DNA of 64,000 nt from Cristatella mucedo (GCA_009760855.2 WPIO01000001.1:1676001-1740000), one strand, 5' to 3'; positions 28,397 to 39,278 are shown, numbered from the stretch's first letter. Notes: generated by a model not told the origin, from the sequence alone. Made by a program: numbers and translations.

Positions 28397-30150
28397 ACAG
28401 GTGGGTAGACAGGTAGGCGGGAGTCATTAGAATGCAGACGCATGCTAGGGTGTCGTCCTGTATGATAGAAATGAAAGCCTTACGATTGTACGATTGGGCG
28501 ACTGCATTGGCAAGAGGTTGAGTGCACACTGTGTGTGACACAACAGGTGGCGCCTTTAGAAAGAGAAACGATAGATTGGTGTAGTCTCAGGGCCCCATCT
28601 TTGTCTCCCTGGCACGAAATGTGCAGCTTGAAGCTGAGGCTTCGGTGTAGCGAATGGAATAGGCACTAATTAATTAGCGCTTTATATGCCTATTATATTA
28701 TTATACATGCTAATTTATATTAAAATATATTAATTAACGGATTTCCAAAGTCAGCCATGGCGTCGGCCGGTGTGAACTGGTAACCACTCCCGTAAGTGCT
28801 GCTGCAAGGACTAAGGCACATAAAGGGCGAAGGCCTATTGAGAAAAGAAGTGGACCAAACACATACCCTTAGGTCCATGCGTAGTCCTAATTACTGTAAG
28901 GGCTATTTGGATGGCTGTAACGAACGGGATGGGATGGGATGGTCTTCAAGCTGAACTCGCACGCGTCTCCGGCCGAAGTCGGCAGAGCTCCGATCGAGTG
29001 GCTACCTCCGCGATTTCATCAACAGAGGCGAAGCGACGGAGGAGAGCAATGCGAGCAGCCAGCCAATAGGACGACGACACGATGCCGTATCGCCGGGCGA
29101 GCAGCCGCTACTGAATGCATCCAGATCGACACGATTCGGACGACGCGGGCAACGAGCTACTACCGATCGTGCTCGCGGAGCTTTCTCTCAGACCCCCGGT
29201 AGCCCCGCCCCTTGCTTGAGGCGAGACCGAAGCTTCGGTCAGCTGTAGCGCTGCCCGGCAGATTTGTTTAGACCCTCCTGGTAAGATTAACCTTTTGCCC
29301 CTGGCATCAAGAGAAGCACTCAGATAAGCTCATTTGTCGATCAGCATCGATCATCATCAGTCGATCAGATTCGTTAAGCAATCGATGGTGATCGCAGGAT
29401 CAAACCGTGCAGAATGAGCCTGTACAACATGTACTGAGACTCTGCTTACAGAAAGACAGCACAAGTTGTAGTCCCTTGTGCTATCATTCTTCTTCAACAG
29501 GTACATAACTTGGCTAGTAGCAAAGCCTTTGTTATAACACGACACTTTCATGACAAGCTACAAGTCGCCTCTTGACAATTAGCAGATTCAGCCCTTGACA
29601 GCGCGCTGAGGCACACTGCACGCGACCTTGTTTATAATCCATACACTCGGCTGCTTTACGACAGGTACCTTCCGGCATTGACGCTAGCGTCGTTACGGAT
29701 GCGATTGCACACAAGGCTCACTGTTCTCACGGCCTGAATACCGTTGACGTTCTTCTGTTTTTAATTATCGCGTGTTCACACCATGACGACAGTGGTGGCT
29801 AAAACGAGAGTAGGTACGGACGAGCGATCAATGGCAGTAGTACGCTGCCTGACTGAGCTCGGCAGTAAGCAGGCCATACCTAGCAGGCCCAACGAGATGC
29901 AGACGATGTGTTGGACGTGCTGTGCATCTTGCTGGAGAGAGGCGGGCGCAACGAAAGTGAGGCTCTTCGGCGGCTCGCAACGACTAGGCGCGTAATCCGG
30001 CAAGACGAAGAGACGAATGCTCCGGTGCCTTCACGAGCAGGCTGACACATGAACACACACGACGACAATGGCGTCCAATCGCAGCTGGGCGCCAGCCGCC
30101 GGGGGACGTCAGCACAGGTCAACGACCGAAGGTCAACTTCTGCGTTGCAG
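27206..30150. other. Gene-poor stretch with minor repeats
   Basis: Contains an L2-like tail at 27580-27655, a minisatellite of CTCTCGCTGCTCTCGCG units at about 27840-27930, and a (GGCA)n tract at 28364-28396. Several open frames exist at 28939-30122 but none has recognisable domains or splice-bounded support. Confidence 0.45.
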
Positions 30151-30278
30151 AAGCAGCCAATGTCTTGTCTGCGGCCATCCTGCAGCCGGCCACGTGGTGG
30201 TCTACATCGATCAGCCGGCTCCGTGTCGTGCCAGCCATCTGTGCCAGCGGTCGGGCATTTTGTGGTGCTCCAGCGAGG
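30151..30278 (+). CDS. Candidate exon of a host gene, Cys-rich
   Basis: A 128-bp open segment lies between a GCGTTGCAG acceptor and a GAGG/GTAAGA donor. It starts one base before a codon boundary and encodes a Cys-rich stretch (CLVCGHPAAGH, then PCRASHLCQRS and LWC), possibly metal-binding. It ends only 36 bp before the viral element's left arm. Its end phase (one leftover base) matches the two-base start of the candidate exon at 49700. I do not recognise the family: the first Cys pair recalls a nuclear-receptor finger, but the rest does not fit. Confidence 0.4.
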
Positions 30279-30314
30279 GTAAGAGCCCCAGCCATCGTGG
30301 GAATGATCTTAAGG

Positions 30315-30441
30315 GTGAGTAGCATTGTTTTGAACGTTATAGAGCCTAGGGCTCAGCCTCGACCCTCAATCTCGCACAGCTCGATCGAGTGTCTTCGTCT
30401 GAGACCCAAATCTCCATAACTGTCAAAGCAATACTACTCAC
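30315..30441. repeat. Fold-back palindrome at the left end of the element
   Basis: The outer arm 30315-30356 and the inner arm 30399-30441 are inverted copies with roughly 80% identity by eye (GTGAGTAG-ATTG-TTTGA core). They enclose a 42-bp loop holding the self-complementary CTCGATCGAG. The inner arm and loop belong to the terminal inverted repeat. The right end retains only the corresponding inner arm and loop. Confidence 0.7.
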
Positions 30442-30535
30442 TCAACACTAGACTCGCTGTCGCTCGGCATAGTGCCTTTCGCCTACTTCGTTGTTTATCC
30501 TACTGCACTCTAACATAATAAAATTTGATTTAAAT
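30355..30535 (+). repeat. Left terminal inverted repeat
   Basis: Matches the reverse complement of 47921-48098 with only scattered differences, from GCCTCGACCCTCAATCTCGC through GTTTATCCTACTGCACTC to the A/T-rich inner boundary. Confidence 0.92.
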
Positions 30536-30558
30536 GTATTATTTTATATTTATAGTAA

Positions 30559-31646
30559 ATGCCTTTATCTTACATTTCTAGAACGTTGCTCAGAAGAAAT
30601 GGAGAAAAAGCTAGCAAATGGAAGAATAGAGTTAAATGCATAATTAATAAATATTCTACACATAAAATTGATGTTCAATTAACTGTAAAAGAACTTGCTA
30701 TATTTGTTGCAAAGTATACCCTATTAGAAGTCGATACATGTTTGCTTGATACAATTTATAGAGTTTACAGTTTTGATTATTTATTGTGCAGAGTTGCAAA
30801 TAAAGCCGTAGATAGTAGAAGAAAACTAGCAGAAAAACGCATTAGAAAGTGTGAAGAGAAAAGAAAATCACAAATTATAAAAATGAGTTGGCCTGAAAAA
30901 TCTAAAGAAATCTTATGAATTAATTTAAAATTAGAAAGTAGAGATTATAGTACTTGCAGTCATAATAAGGAACATAACTTTTATTATATAGACGGCATAC
31001 TTCAGAGAGAGAGAGAGAGAGACAGTTTAAAAGTAATGATTGCTTTTGCGATAAGGATTCACAATCTTGGAAGACAAAATGGAATTATAAAGAAGAACTT
31101 AAAGAACTTGGTGTTCCTACAATTAGAGTTAGTGATTAGGATGAAGAACAAGAATCTAGCAGTGGAAGTTGCGATTGTATGCTTCCAAGGTGTAGCCATA
31201 CACTATCATCTATTTCAAGAACACCTTGGAAATGAAATTCAAAAATTTAAAATTTAAATGATAATAGGAAAACGGCAGATCTAAGAAAAAAACTTGCTCT
31301 TCAAAGATATGACGAGGTAGTTGCATATAGTGTTAAAGTTAGATCATGTCTAACAAATTTAACAAGAGTAAGATATATTATCAAAATTGTAAATATGCTA
31401 GTAGCTTTAGGAGTTGCAGTTTCTACAACACATGTTCACGCACATCCTGAAATAACTAATGCAGTCTCAGCTTTCTCAGCACTGACAGTAATGCTAATGG
31501 CAGTTGACGGTGTTTTAGTTGAAATAGATAAAAGAAAAAGATTTACTCTTGATTCTAACACACAGTTAGTTTCAAAAACAACAGATGCTTTATCTGATGA
31601 ACTAGTTGCAAAAGAAGAGTTTGACGATCTTATAGAACGACTTTAA
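30559..31646 (+). pseudogene. Left-end gene(s) of unknown function, broken
   Basis: The start codon follows a TTTATAGTAA motif of the type seen before other genes of the element. The first 119 codons are open, basic and helical-looking (KRIRKCEEKRKSQ), then TGA at 30916. The same frame continues past the stop to a (GA)n insertion at about 31005-31022, after which coding resumes in another frame. That frame has TAG at 31137, TGA at 31233 and TAA at 31248, then 84 open codons to 31646 with two hydrophobic segments. It may be one gene of about 360 codons or two adjacent genes. Not recognised. The 3' end overlaps the integrase 3' end on the other strand. Confidence 0.55.
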
Positions 31647-32538
31647 CACATATAGAAATGTGTCCTGTTTAATAACTTGCAACTCCTCTTTAACAAAACT
31701 CCTTTTAACATCATTTATCCAAAATCTAACCGGTTGTTTTTTCAATACCATTATTCTAACAATAGTATGTTTAGTCAAGCTCCATATCGCATCTGTAGCT
31801 CTTCTTCTTTTTTCATCTTCTCCTTCACCAGGTTCTAGTAAATATCTAACAGTTGTTCCAAGTTCTAAAAGTTTTTCCTCTTCTCCGATTTTTCTATGAT
31901 ATTTCGGTATATTTAATTTTGCAGATTCTTTTTTTTATCGCCTTTACAGGCTCTTCACCAATAGATCTCGTAATGCTATTATTTAGATAATCAATAATCA
32001 TTGGTAAATTATAAATCCATCCTTTATTTCTAGTGAAATCTACATTATTAATGTTTTCTAATTCCTTTTCATATTGAGCAATAAAAGCTCTTTCTGCTAC
32101 AGTTCTATTCATTCTTTCAACGAGTGCAACATTCTTTTTACTTTTAGCTTCTATAACTTGTGTCTCATGTCTTTTAATTTCTTTCGAGAATTCTCCTTTA
32201 AACTCACTCCCAGGATCTACTGTTATCTTCTTTGGCCACTTCAGTAAACTTTTTGTGTAAATATCTGTTATAGCTTATGTTACTTCTTTAGAAGACTTTG
32301 TTTTAAGTGGTCTCGAGTCTTTATATTTGCTAGCAACATCAATAACACTCAAAGCATATTTGTATCCAGAATCATTTGGCATATACAAAATGTCTGCTTG
32401 ATGACTTTCATTAGGTTTGGCTGTATCAAAGAAACGTTTTGGAATTACTTTTGGCCTTGGCTTGAATATCTGATTTATATCAGACTCTGGATTAAATTTC
32501 CCTTCCTTTTTTCTTTCATTTAGAGTTAAAAATGACAT
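31602..32538 (-). pseudogene. Retrovirus-type DDE integrase (adintovirus class), disrupted
   Basis: This enzyme would insert the viral DNA into the host genome. The core is readable: first Asp in HQADIL (residue 49), second Asp in TVDPGSEF (about 108), Glu in VALVERMNRT (about 141). The VER-NRT-AER stretch and the downstream LPMIIDYLN region are typical of adintovirus and Polinton integrases. The C-terminal SH3/chromo-like region (VRYLL, ATDAIWS, ELQVI) is split over two further frames. Breaks: in-frame TAA at 32275 between the two Asp residues, one frameshift in the T8 run (A8 in sense) near 31930, and another near 31805. The spacing between second Asp and Glu looks about two residues short of relatives. 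The 3' limit is approximate. Confidence 0.88.
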
Positions 32539-32547
32539 TTTATAGAA
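32539..32547. promoter_or_regulatory. 9-bp divergent start region shared by integrase and a Cys-rich gene
   Basis: The only sequence between the two opposed start codons is TTTATAGAA. On the plus strand it gives TTTATAGAA-ATG; on the minus strand TTCTATAAA-ATG. The same TATAGAA-like box precedes most starts in the element, which supports both assignments. Confidence 0.6.
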
Positions 32548-32982
32548 ATGGAAATATTTTGTGAAAGCTGTTCGACAACATTTAGCGAAATTGAATACTT
32601 AGAGTCAGGTCATCTAGTTTGCAAAACGGTTAAACGAAGGCCAAAGTTAAAGTATGAAATGGGTTTCGATATGTGCGATTTAGATAGTACAGAAACAGAA
32701 TTCGATTGTTGTATTTTAAGAAACAACAAAATAATCATTTGCGCAGATTGTTATTATGCAAGGAATAAATATTCTAAACAAAGACCTACAAAGATATACT
32801 GCTTAGCAAAGAAACACTTTAAAAAAAGGTGTTCCGAACTGTTCTGCATTCATCATTGTTTAGAACACGAATCAATCATGTATATTGCAAAACTTTTCCC
32901 ATTAGTAAAAGGTAGACGTAAAGCAACTAAATTAAAAGAATTAATTCTAATACTTGTTCATTTGTACTTCTCAGGTACTTAG
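32548..32982 (+). CDS. Cys-rich protein of unknown function, intact frame
   Basis: 144 codons begin directly after TATAGAA. Cysteine pairs are spread over the protein (CESC at residues 5-8, later CADC and CIHHC), suggesting zinc binding. The start MEIFCESC resembles the MEIYCSKC start of the zinc-ribbon gene at 39985, so the two may be distant paralogues; I infer this only from the first residues and gene context. Divergent from integrase, convergent with the spike-like gene, whose 3' end it overlaps by 12 bp. The C-terminus may be frameshifted. Confidence 0.55.
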   Translation: MEIFCESCSTTFSEIEYLESGHLVCKTVKRRPKLKYEMGFDMCDLDSTETEFDCCILRNNKIIICADCYYARNKYSKQRPTKIYCLAKKHFKKRCSELFCIHHCLEHESIMYIAKLFPLVKGRRKATKLKELILILVHLYFSGT

Positions 32983-33834
32983 GTAGGAAATTAAAAGATT
33001 AACCTTCATACTTCCTAGGTTACCAGTATAATAATAATAATCAGTAGGCAATCTATTAAAATAAGCGTAATACTTAAAATCTGTACCACTAGAAAAAGTA
33101 TTTATAGCTCTTATATCTCCAGATACTATTGTTGTATCGCTGCTAGGTCCTTATTGTATACAATTAGAAGATCCGACTACCATAGCACTAAGTATTATAA
33201 TAGGTGGACTATTCTTATTTTGCCAAGAGTATGCAGTAGAAATATTTATAATAGAATTCATCGCTCTAGGATTTCATGTAAGTACAACGACTTCTGTTAT
33301 TTTTTTAACAGTTCTGTCAACATATGACTTTGTTGCAGCATCTAAAGAATTAACAGGTTCTGCAACATTAATTATAGAGTTATTATTCATATTCAAATTT
33401 GTTGTAGCAGGAGAATTCTTCAGTAACACATCTCGCTTCAATCCTCCATAAGTAACACAAAAATCATCGGAAAGAACTGTTGGTGTAGTAACAGTTGAAT
33501 TTCAGTATGTAGAAGTAATAGCAAAACTATTCATATTTAAATCTCCAGTCATTGTATCTCCAGATTTCTTGACATGATTAGATACTTGACTTACATTAAC
33601 AGCATCTATTGGATTAACTCACGGAGCAAGATTTGTAATTGGTCTATTCTGTAAATTTAAAGAAGTGCCGCTATTTACAATACAGTTTGCATCTGCATAT
33701 GATTTTGTTACAGCATCGCCATCATTCGCAGGGTCTCTCATATTAATAATTCTATTTTCATTTGCATCAAGATCTGATAGAATATAACCATTTATTCTAC
33801 TAACGTAGTCGTTATAATGATGTCTTCGACTCAT
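32971..33834 (-). pseudogene. Phage-tail-fibre-like spike protein, broken by four stops
   Basis: The start follows TTATATAG. Modules of the form ENRIINMRDPANDGDAVTKS and NSIINVAEPVNSLDAATKS recur about 120 residues apart, with a third related module (ITNLAP...IDAV) between them. Such I-N--DP-N--DAV-KSY units are characteristic of phage tail fibre and receptor-binding shafts. I infer a trimeric fibre or spike on the particle. The single frame is interrupted by TGA at 33619, 33502 and 33274 and TAA at 33151, but otherwise reads through to 32971 without frameshift. The gene starts inside the 3' end of its upstream neighbour. Confidence 0.6.
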
Positions 33835-34622
33835 CTATATAATTACTAATTACAATATTAGATCTATCTAGCACTTTTTTAACAATAGGGACTATAACTC
33901 TGACTCTAACAAATCTACAATGGTCATCTTCTTCTACTACTTGAATCAAACATCTTCTTATATAATAATTTATATCATATCCATTTGCTTTCTTAATATT
34001 AAATCTGCCATATTTGCTTATAATATCAAACTCAAAATTAAAATACTTTTCGTCTTTAAGTAATAGCACAAAGATTGGTTCTCTTATCGGCATATCCAAA
34101 TCAGTATTAGGAATTCTTACATTTCCAGCTGCTACATAATCTGACGGAGGTTCTTCACAATTCAACCCAGGAACAAAAATCTCAAACTCAGAGTAAAAAC
34201 ATTCACTAAGTTTTAAAACATGTAAGCCTAGTAAACACTGCGCGTGATATTGTTTAGGTATAAAGTCATCAATGATATTCCTGCTCCATAAGCATTATAT
34301 TTCTACTAGAGTATTGCTGTCTATTATCCCATCAGGAGAATATCTGTATACACCATTACTACTAAAACAATCGTTTGCATTATCAAGTTTTACTTGAAGT
34401 TTTATTTCTAAAAACTTAGCGGCTTTAGTTTTCTATTAGCAATTAATTCTATATTAGTTTCAGTCTGATCTCCAAATACTAGATCATTTCTAAGCACTGA
34501 GTAAACCTCTGAGCCTCCAATATTCAAAGACACTGATTTTTTCCACTCATCTGAACCTTACAAAAAATCAAATTAATTCATTATATTTCTGGTTTAAATT
34601 TTTTAAATGTCAGTTCCATCAT
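33812..34622 (-). pseudogene. Unknown protein downstream of the capsid gene
   Basis: Conceptual length is about 260-270 residues. The start (MM at 34617-34622) overlaps the end of the capsid reading frame. The last 117 codons are open; upstream the frame carries TAA at 34295, a lost-base frameshift in a T run near 34412 and further breaks near 34560. The visible sequence is beta-rich (FVLLLKDEKYFNFEFDI, RVRVIVPIV) without a domain I can name. Position between capsid and spike suggests a virion component. Confidence 0.5.
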
Positions 34623-36168
34623 ATACAAATGTTCCTTTACTGCAGGTAAATGGTGAACCATTGCCATTAGAATTAAGTTCAGCAGTGTTCTCACAGATAG
34701 TTAAATAATGAATCATAATGTTTGTAGCAGGGATAGCAACTTTCCAGCTCCACCAGCGCCAGGAGTACCAGCATCCGCAGCTGGAGGAATCTGAGAGTTA
34801 AACTCAATACTTACATCAAGTTTGGAAGTAATTCTTAGAGGTTCATCATTATATTGTAGATCAATTACATGAATTGGGTAAAGAGATAACCATTCTGGAA
34901 AAGTAACACCAACCGGTTCTGTAAGTTCATTCAATCCAAGATATTGTTTTCTAAACTCTGTAAAATCTAAATATGCAGTCGAACACTTTCCATCTCTAGG
35001 AAAGCTACTTCTATCAACAGTAGGGTATTATTTTGAACCATTAGCAAGCACAGTCATATTTTTAATATCGCAATGATTGCATGTGCAAGGATTTCCAGTA
35101 TAATCATTGTATTTATTTGTGTTTTGAGCAGCAACAATTAGCCACCTAACTTTATCAATAGCATTTTGTACAGATAGATTTCTAGTGTATTTTAAACCTT
35201 GGTTGAAATTGGTTAATGTCATATTTTCATAACGTCTAACTCTGTAATTAAGTCTTATTTTCTTTGCTCTCTCACTTGATACTCTGCAAGTGCTCTTTGA
35301 ATGACATACTAATTTTGAATCCAGTCCAAACTCCGTCACCATTTGCTGCGGCTCCTCCTCTCGCTAGAATTGCATTTGTAGTATGAGCAGCTGCACTTGT
35401 TGATCCAGTCATAATAGCATCAAAATCATTACCACTAGTACGTGTCATTTCAAGTGTGCAAGGAATGTTATAAAGAATTTTATTCAAATCAGCACAAAAT
35501 CCAGAAAGTCTTGAAAGTGGAAGTGAAATACTAAAAGTTCCAGGATTGTCAGATAGGATATTTGATAGTCCTCTTCTGTATATAAAGCCATTGTTGCTAC
35601 CAGCAGCCAAAGATGCTGGCGGACTTAGATATGGGTAGCTTAAAGCATTGATAGCATTTCCACCATTGTTGCTAGCATTTGTAGGATAGAAATCCTCAAT
35701 TGATCCTCAAGCCTCATCGTTTTTCCATCCAGTTACAGGTCCTTCTGTTCTGTTGTAATCATTTGGATAAGCGAGATATGCCATAAGAGTTGATACACTA
35801 CCAGGGCCTTCTTTTAATGAATAGCTTTCTATTTCCTCAGCACCAAGTCTAATTCTCATCAAACTAAACATCCAAGCTCCAGCATTGTTAACAAAAGCAG
35901 CAGCAAGGTTTTTATTAGGTGCGCTATAGGCGCCATTAGCAGCTGTCTGGACTTTTAGCTGTCCTTCAAGAAGAAGATGAGCATCGGATAAATCATAGCA
36001 TAGCTGTTATTCACCAGGAACAGTAAATGTTACTAGTTTATTTGCAATATCATCAGTCTCATTTCCATGACTTTGATACAACTCTCTGCATTGATAATCT
36101 TTAATTTTATAATTAGGAAAACTAGGATCTCCCAATTCGAGTATAGTGTCAATCGGTGCACTTGCCAT
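34603..36168 (-). pseudogene. Major capsid protein, double jelly-roll (hexon-like), disrupted
   Basis: Forms the main capsomer in adintoviruses and Polintons. The conceptual length of about 520 residues fits the family. Signatures: N-terminal DYQCRELYQSHGN and CYDLSDAHLLLEG; central RLSGFCADLNKILYNIPCTL; later HCDIKNMTVL...YP and YPIHVIDLQYNDEPLR. Near the end is an IPATN-type strand, as in family C-termini. Breaks: TAA at 36007, TGA at 35707, frameshift at about 35290-35340, TAA at 35028, frameshift near 34755. The true stop lies at 34603 in the last frame. The start at 36168 was chosen at MASAP, after an ATAGAGAAGAA box. The upstream gene's frame runs into it without a stop. Confidence 0.85.
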
Positions 36169-36179
36169 TTCTTCTCTAT

Positions 36180-36802
36180 GTAAAAAAGTAAAAATGTATT
36201 TCTTTTTCTGAATGTATAAACCAGCACCAATTTTTTTCACGTATCCTCCATATCCATAAGCTCTTGGAGCAGGCATAATTGCAGGGACAGCAGATTTTTC
36301 TTCTATAACTCTTTCTATTTCTTTGTATGCCTTAGGATCATTTTCTTTTAACGTTTCTGAATAATCCTCAGTTTCAGAATCCTCCATTTTTGCTTTGTAT
36401 TTATTTTTGTTCTTTGGTTTTAGTTTGTTAAGCATTGCTCGTTTTTTCTCAAGATCAATCTCTTTAAGCTTTCTGTCATAATCTTCTTCTTTCTTTCGCT
36501 TCTCAAGTTCATACTCATATTCTTTCTTTCTTTCTTCTTTCCTCTTCAGCTTTATCATCAATATCTCTACGTTTATTAGCATACTCCTGGTCTATCTTTT
36601 CTTTCTTTGTTTGCAATTCAATTAATTTTCTAGCTTGATGCATTTCAATACCTTTATTTGCAATGTTCATACTAAGTCCAATTAATCCAGTAAGTACAGG
36701 TGCTGCTTTTCCAGCACCATCAATAATCTTATCAAGTACGCCAGAGCCATAATATTTTCCACCCCTTATCCTACCATGACCAATTCTGGCATAGCTACCC
36801 AT
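36180..36802 (-). pseudogene. Glycine-rich, coiled-coil small virion protein (pVI-like)
   Basis: The start follows AATATAGG. The N-terminus is Gly/Arg-rich (RIGHGRIRGGKYYGSG), then comes an amphipathic/hydrophobic segment (VLDKIIDGAGKAAPVL). A long Lys/Glu coiled coil follows, then an acidic patch and a Gly/Tyr-rich end (AYGYGGYVKK). Adenovirus pVI and its analogues similarly combine an N-terminal lytic amphipathic helix with GG-type adenain sites; the RGGK site here could be cleaved by the element's protease, which is inference. One frameshift lies in the overlap 36515-36582, and a second break must have removed the stop before the capsid start. Confidence 0.5.
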
Positions 36803-36808
36803 CCTATA

Positions 36809-38076
36809 TTATTTAGAAATTTCTATTGTAGCTATAACATCTGTTATAGTATTTATTGAATTTTTATTTTGATCTGTTAAACTAATTTTAATACTACTTA
36901 CGCCATCAATGTCTCCACGAGTAGGCAAGAATAAAATATTTGGAATATGCATGTCAACCTTTTCTCTTGGATTAACATCATTAAAATCAATTAAGTATAA
37001 AGATGATGATTGTTCTAAAAATCCTTTTTTATGTTCGACATAGTTCTTACTAGGATCTACAAGATCACAATCAATACTTATCCAATTTACTCCAGAATTG
37101 TCAGGTAACTGCATTTTACTCCAAGCCTTAAAAGTGCCAGAAAAATGCATAGCATTTTCTATAGCTTCACATGGAGTTCCACCAACCATCGCAGCATCAA
37201 ATGTGCCTTGTAAATTTGAACTAAATCCTAAAGTATCTCCAATAGAGTTGATAAGACTTTTAAATTTTGATCTGTAATAGCAATCAATATATCAGAAATA
37301 GAATCTCCAACAAGATTGTGATAATCAAGAGTATTCGGTTCATATACCATTTGTTCCCAAGAATAAAAATTGTAAGCAAAACTTCTAAGAGCTTGAGTTT
37401 TGATATTATTTATATAACTAGTTCCACTAGCAACCAAATTACACTTTATAAGAATTAAATTCAAGTCAGAAGCAAAAACTTCATTCTCTGAAATAATTTT
37501 TTCTCCAGGATCTACAACTACTTGTGTGAACTGCTTTCCAGGAGCTGCAGCATATGTATTTAATGGTAGGGTTTTATCAGTTGTATAAACAGTTCCAGTA
37601 AATCCAAGTAATGGAGCTATGGTAGACTTAGCAGCAGCAAATGTAAATCCAGCAGGCATAGTAATCGAATAATTAGAAGTAGCAGTATCAATACCTAAAA
37701 CAAACATATCATTTCCGGATAATGCAATAGAATTATTTATTGTATCAGCAATTCCAATATTTACATCATCAGAAACAGCGGCATATATTCCAGGAGGTAT
37801 TCTTACAATCCGATCGGATCCACCTGTAAGTCTGTAAACAAAAGTATTATTCATCGTTGTTATATTTGTTTTAATTGAATTAGTTCCAACAAACTTTTTG
37901 AAGCATACTTTAAATATTTTATTCTTAAGTCTTATTGGATTATTTATGTTCACTCTAATAGGATTAGTAGTTCCAGTTACGTTAAAAACATATCCTTCCT
38001 TGCCTGCAATGCTATCCTTTTTGATTGACTCAACATTTTTTAGAATATCCTTAGCTACACCAAGAAGATCTGACAT
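36809..38076 (-). pseudogene. Minor capsid (penton-like) protein with a second, repeated C-terminal module
   Basis: The first 282 codons are open and follow a TATATAGAA box. They contain NNTFVYRL...IPPGIYAAV, IAPLLGFTG, then SWEQMVYEPNTL and ISDILIAITDQN, which match the vertex (penton) protein of Polintons and adintoviruses. Around 37250 the frame shifts, and 36809-37230 encodes another module with DTLGF, WISIDCDLVDPS and SSIKISLTDQN, which look like the same landmarks repeated. The gene may be one protein with tandem C-terminal modules, split by a frameshift, or two overlapping genes. It forms a block with the pVI-like and capsid genes. Confidence 0.72.
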
Positions 38077-38090
38077 TTCTATATATCATA

Positions 38091-39265
38091 TTAAAGTTTA
38101 TTAATTTTTGCAACATATGACTTGGGAACTTTTCTAGATTTTGCAAGGTAATCAACAGCAGCACTAATAGAATTTACTACTCCAGTATTTCCAGCAGCAA
38201 GCTCTCGAATCGACAATTCAATCTTATCAAATACTTCATAATAGTTCTTTACAACTAATGGAATTATTTCAATCCGACTTCCAACTTTTGATCTTAAATA
38301 ATCTAAAACTCTTTGCTCTTTTACACTTCTTTTTTTCTTTTTGTCTAGCTCTGCAATAACATTGGAAATATTTTTTTCACTAAGACTTTCCACAATCCTT
38401 CTTACTGGTTTTGGCAATCCACCAGTTCTTTAGCTCCAATAATATCAAGTAAGTCTTTCTTTTTATCAACTGTTGATTCATATGCTTTATTTATTTCTTC
38501 CATTTGTTTACCATCAAATTTAGTATAATAATTCATTGTGTATTCTAATATATCATAAGCAGTTTTTTCTAATTTTGTTTCAGCAGTATACATTTTTTCA
38601 TCATGAAGTTTTAATCCTAGTTCATGCAGTTTTAAATCTTTATTTGTACTATCAATTTCATTTATTATTCTTGGTACATAACTTGGAATATATCCATTTT
38701 TTTTAAGTATTTTAATTAGATTAGCTTTATCCAAATCTTGCACTTGTACAGATTTCTTTGGAGTGCCAGTAGTAGGATTTATACTTAACTCCTCAGCTAA
38801 ATCTTTTTGAGCAACATCAATAGCTTCTCGTATTTCTGGATTTGCTGCATATGTCTTTGCTTGATTTGCTATAGTGATCGCTTTTTTATGCTTTTCTTGA
38901 CTAACAGCTGTTCTTGCTTTTTGAATAGTACTTGATATATCTGGCTTTTGTCGCAAAACTTTCTGCAGTTGTTCTTTGTTTTCTATTTGTATTGAAAGTT
39001 TAGGTCTAATTCTTGTAAGTTTCTCAACAACAACTTTACCTGAGTTATCAGTAGATCTCTCTAATGCTTGCTCATTTAGTCTATGCTCAGCAGCATCTCT
39101 TACAGCTATTTCTGATTCTATTCTTTGTATCTCACCAGAGTTTTCTAGAATGTTAGCATCTCTTAGATCTTGGAGATTTTGCAGTTTAGATTCATAATCA
39201 AGTGCTTCTTGAACGCTACCTTTGTAAGGCTTTTTACCTCTTGAGTAAATTTTTTGATTAAACAT
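38091..39265 (-). pseudogene. Long charged helical protein, unknown
   Basis: The start follows GATATAGTAAA. 287 open codons rich in Lys, Glu, Gln and Ala suggest extended helices (YESKLQNLQDLRDANILENS; IQRIESEIAVRDAAEHRLNE). At 38402-38417 this frame ends while an overlapping frame continues with PKPVRRIVESLSEKN for about 100 more codons. One frameshifted gene of about 385 residues is the simplest reading. It lies between ATPase and penton genes, so a scaffold or internal virion role is plausible but unproven. No family recognised. Confidence 0.5.
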
Positions 39266-39278
39266 TTTACTATATCTA

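Noticed and set aside
30151-30278. Nuclear-receptor DNA-binding domain
   Set aside because: The first CxxC and the following Gly-rich stretch are similar, but the remaining zinc ligands and the recognition helix are absent.
31660-31899. 79-codon plus-strand open frame with hydrophobic residues
   Set aside because: Antisense to the integrase C-terminal region, whose conserved segments are readable on the other strand.
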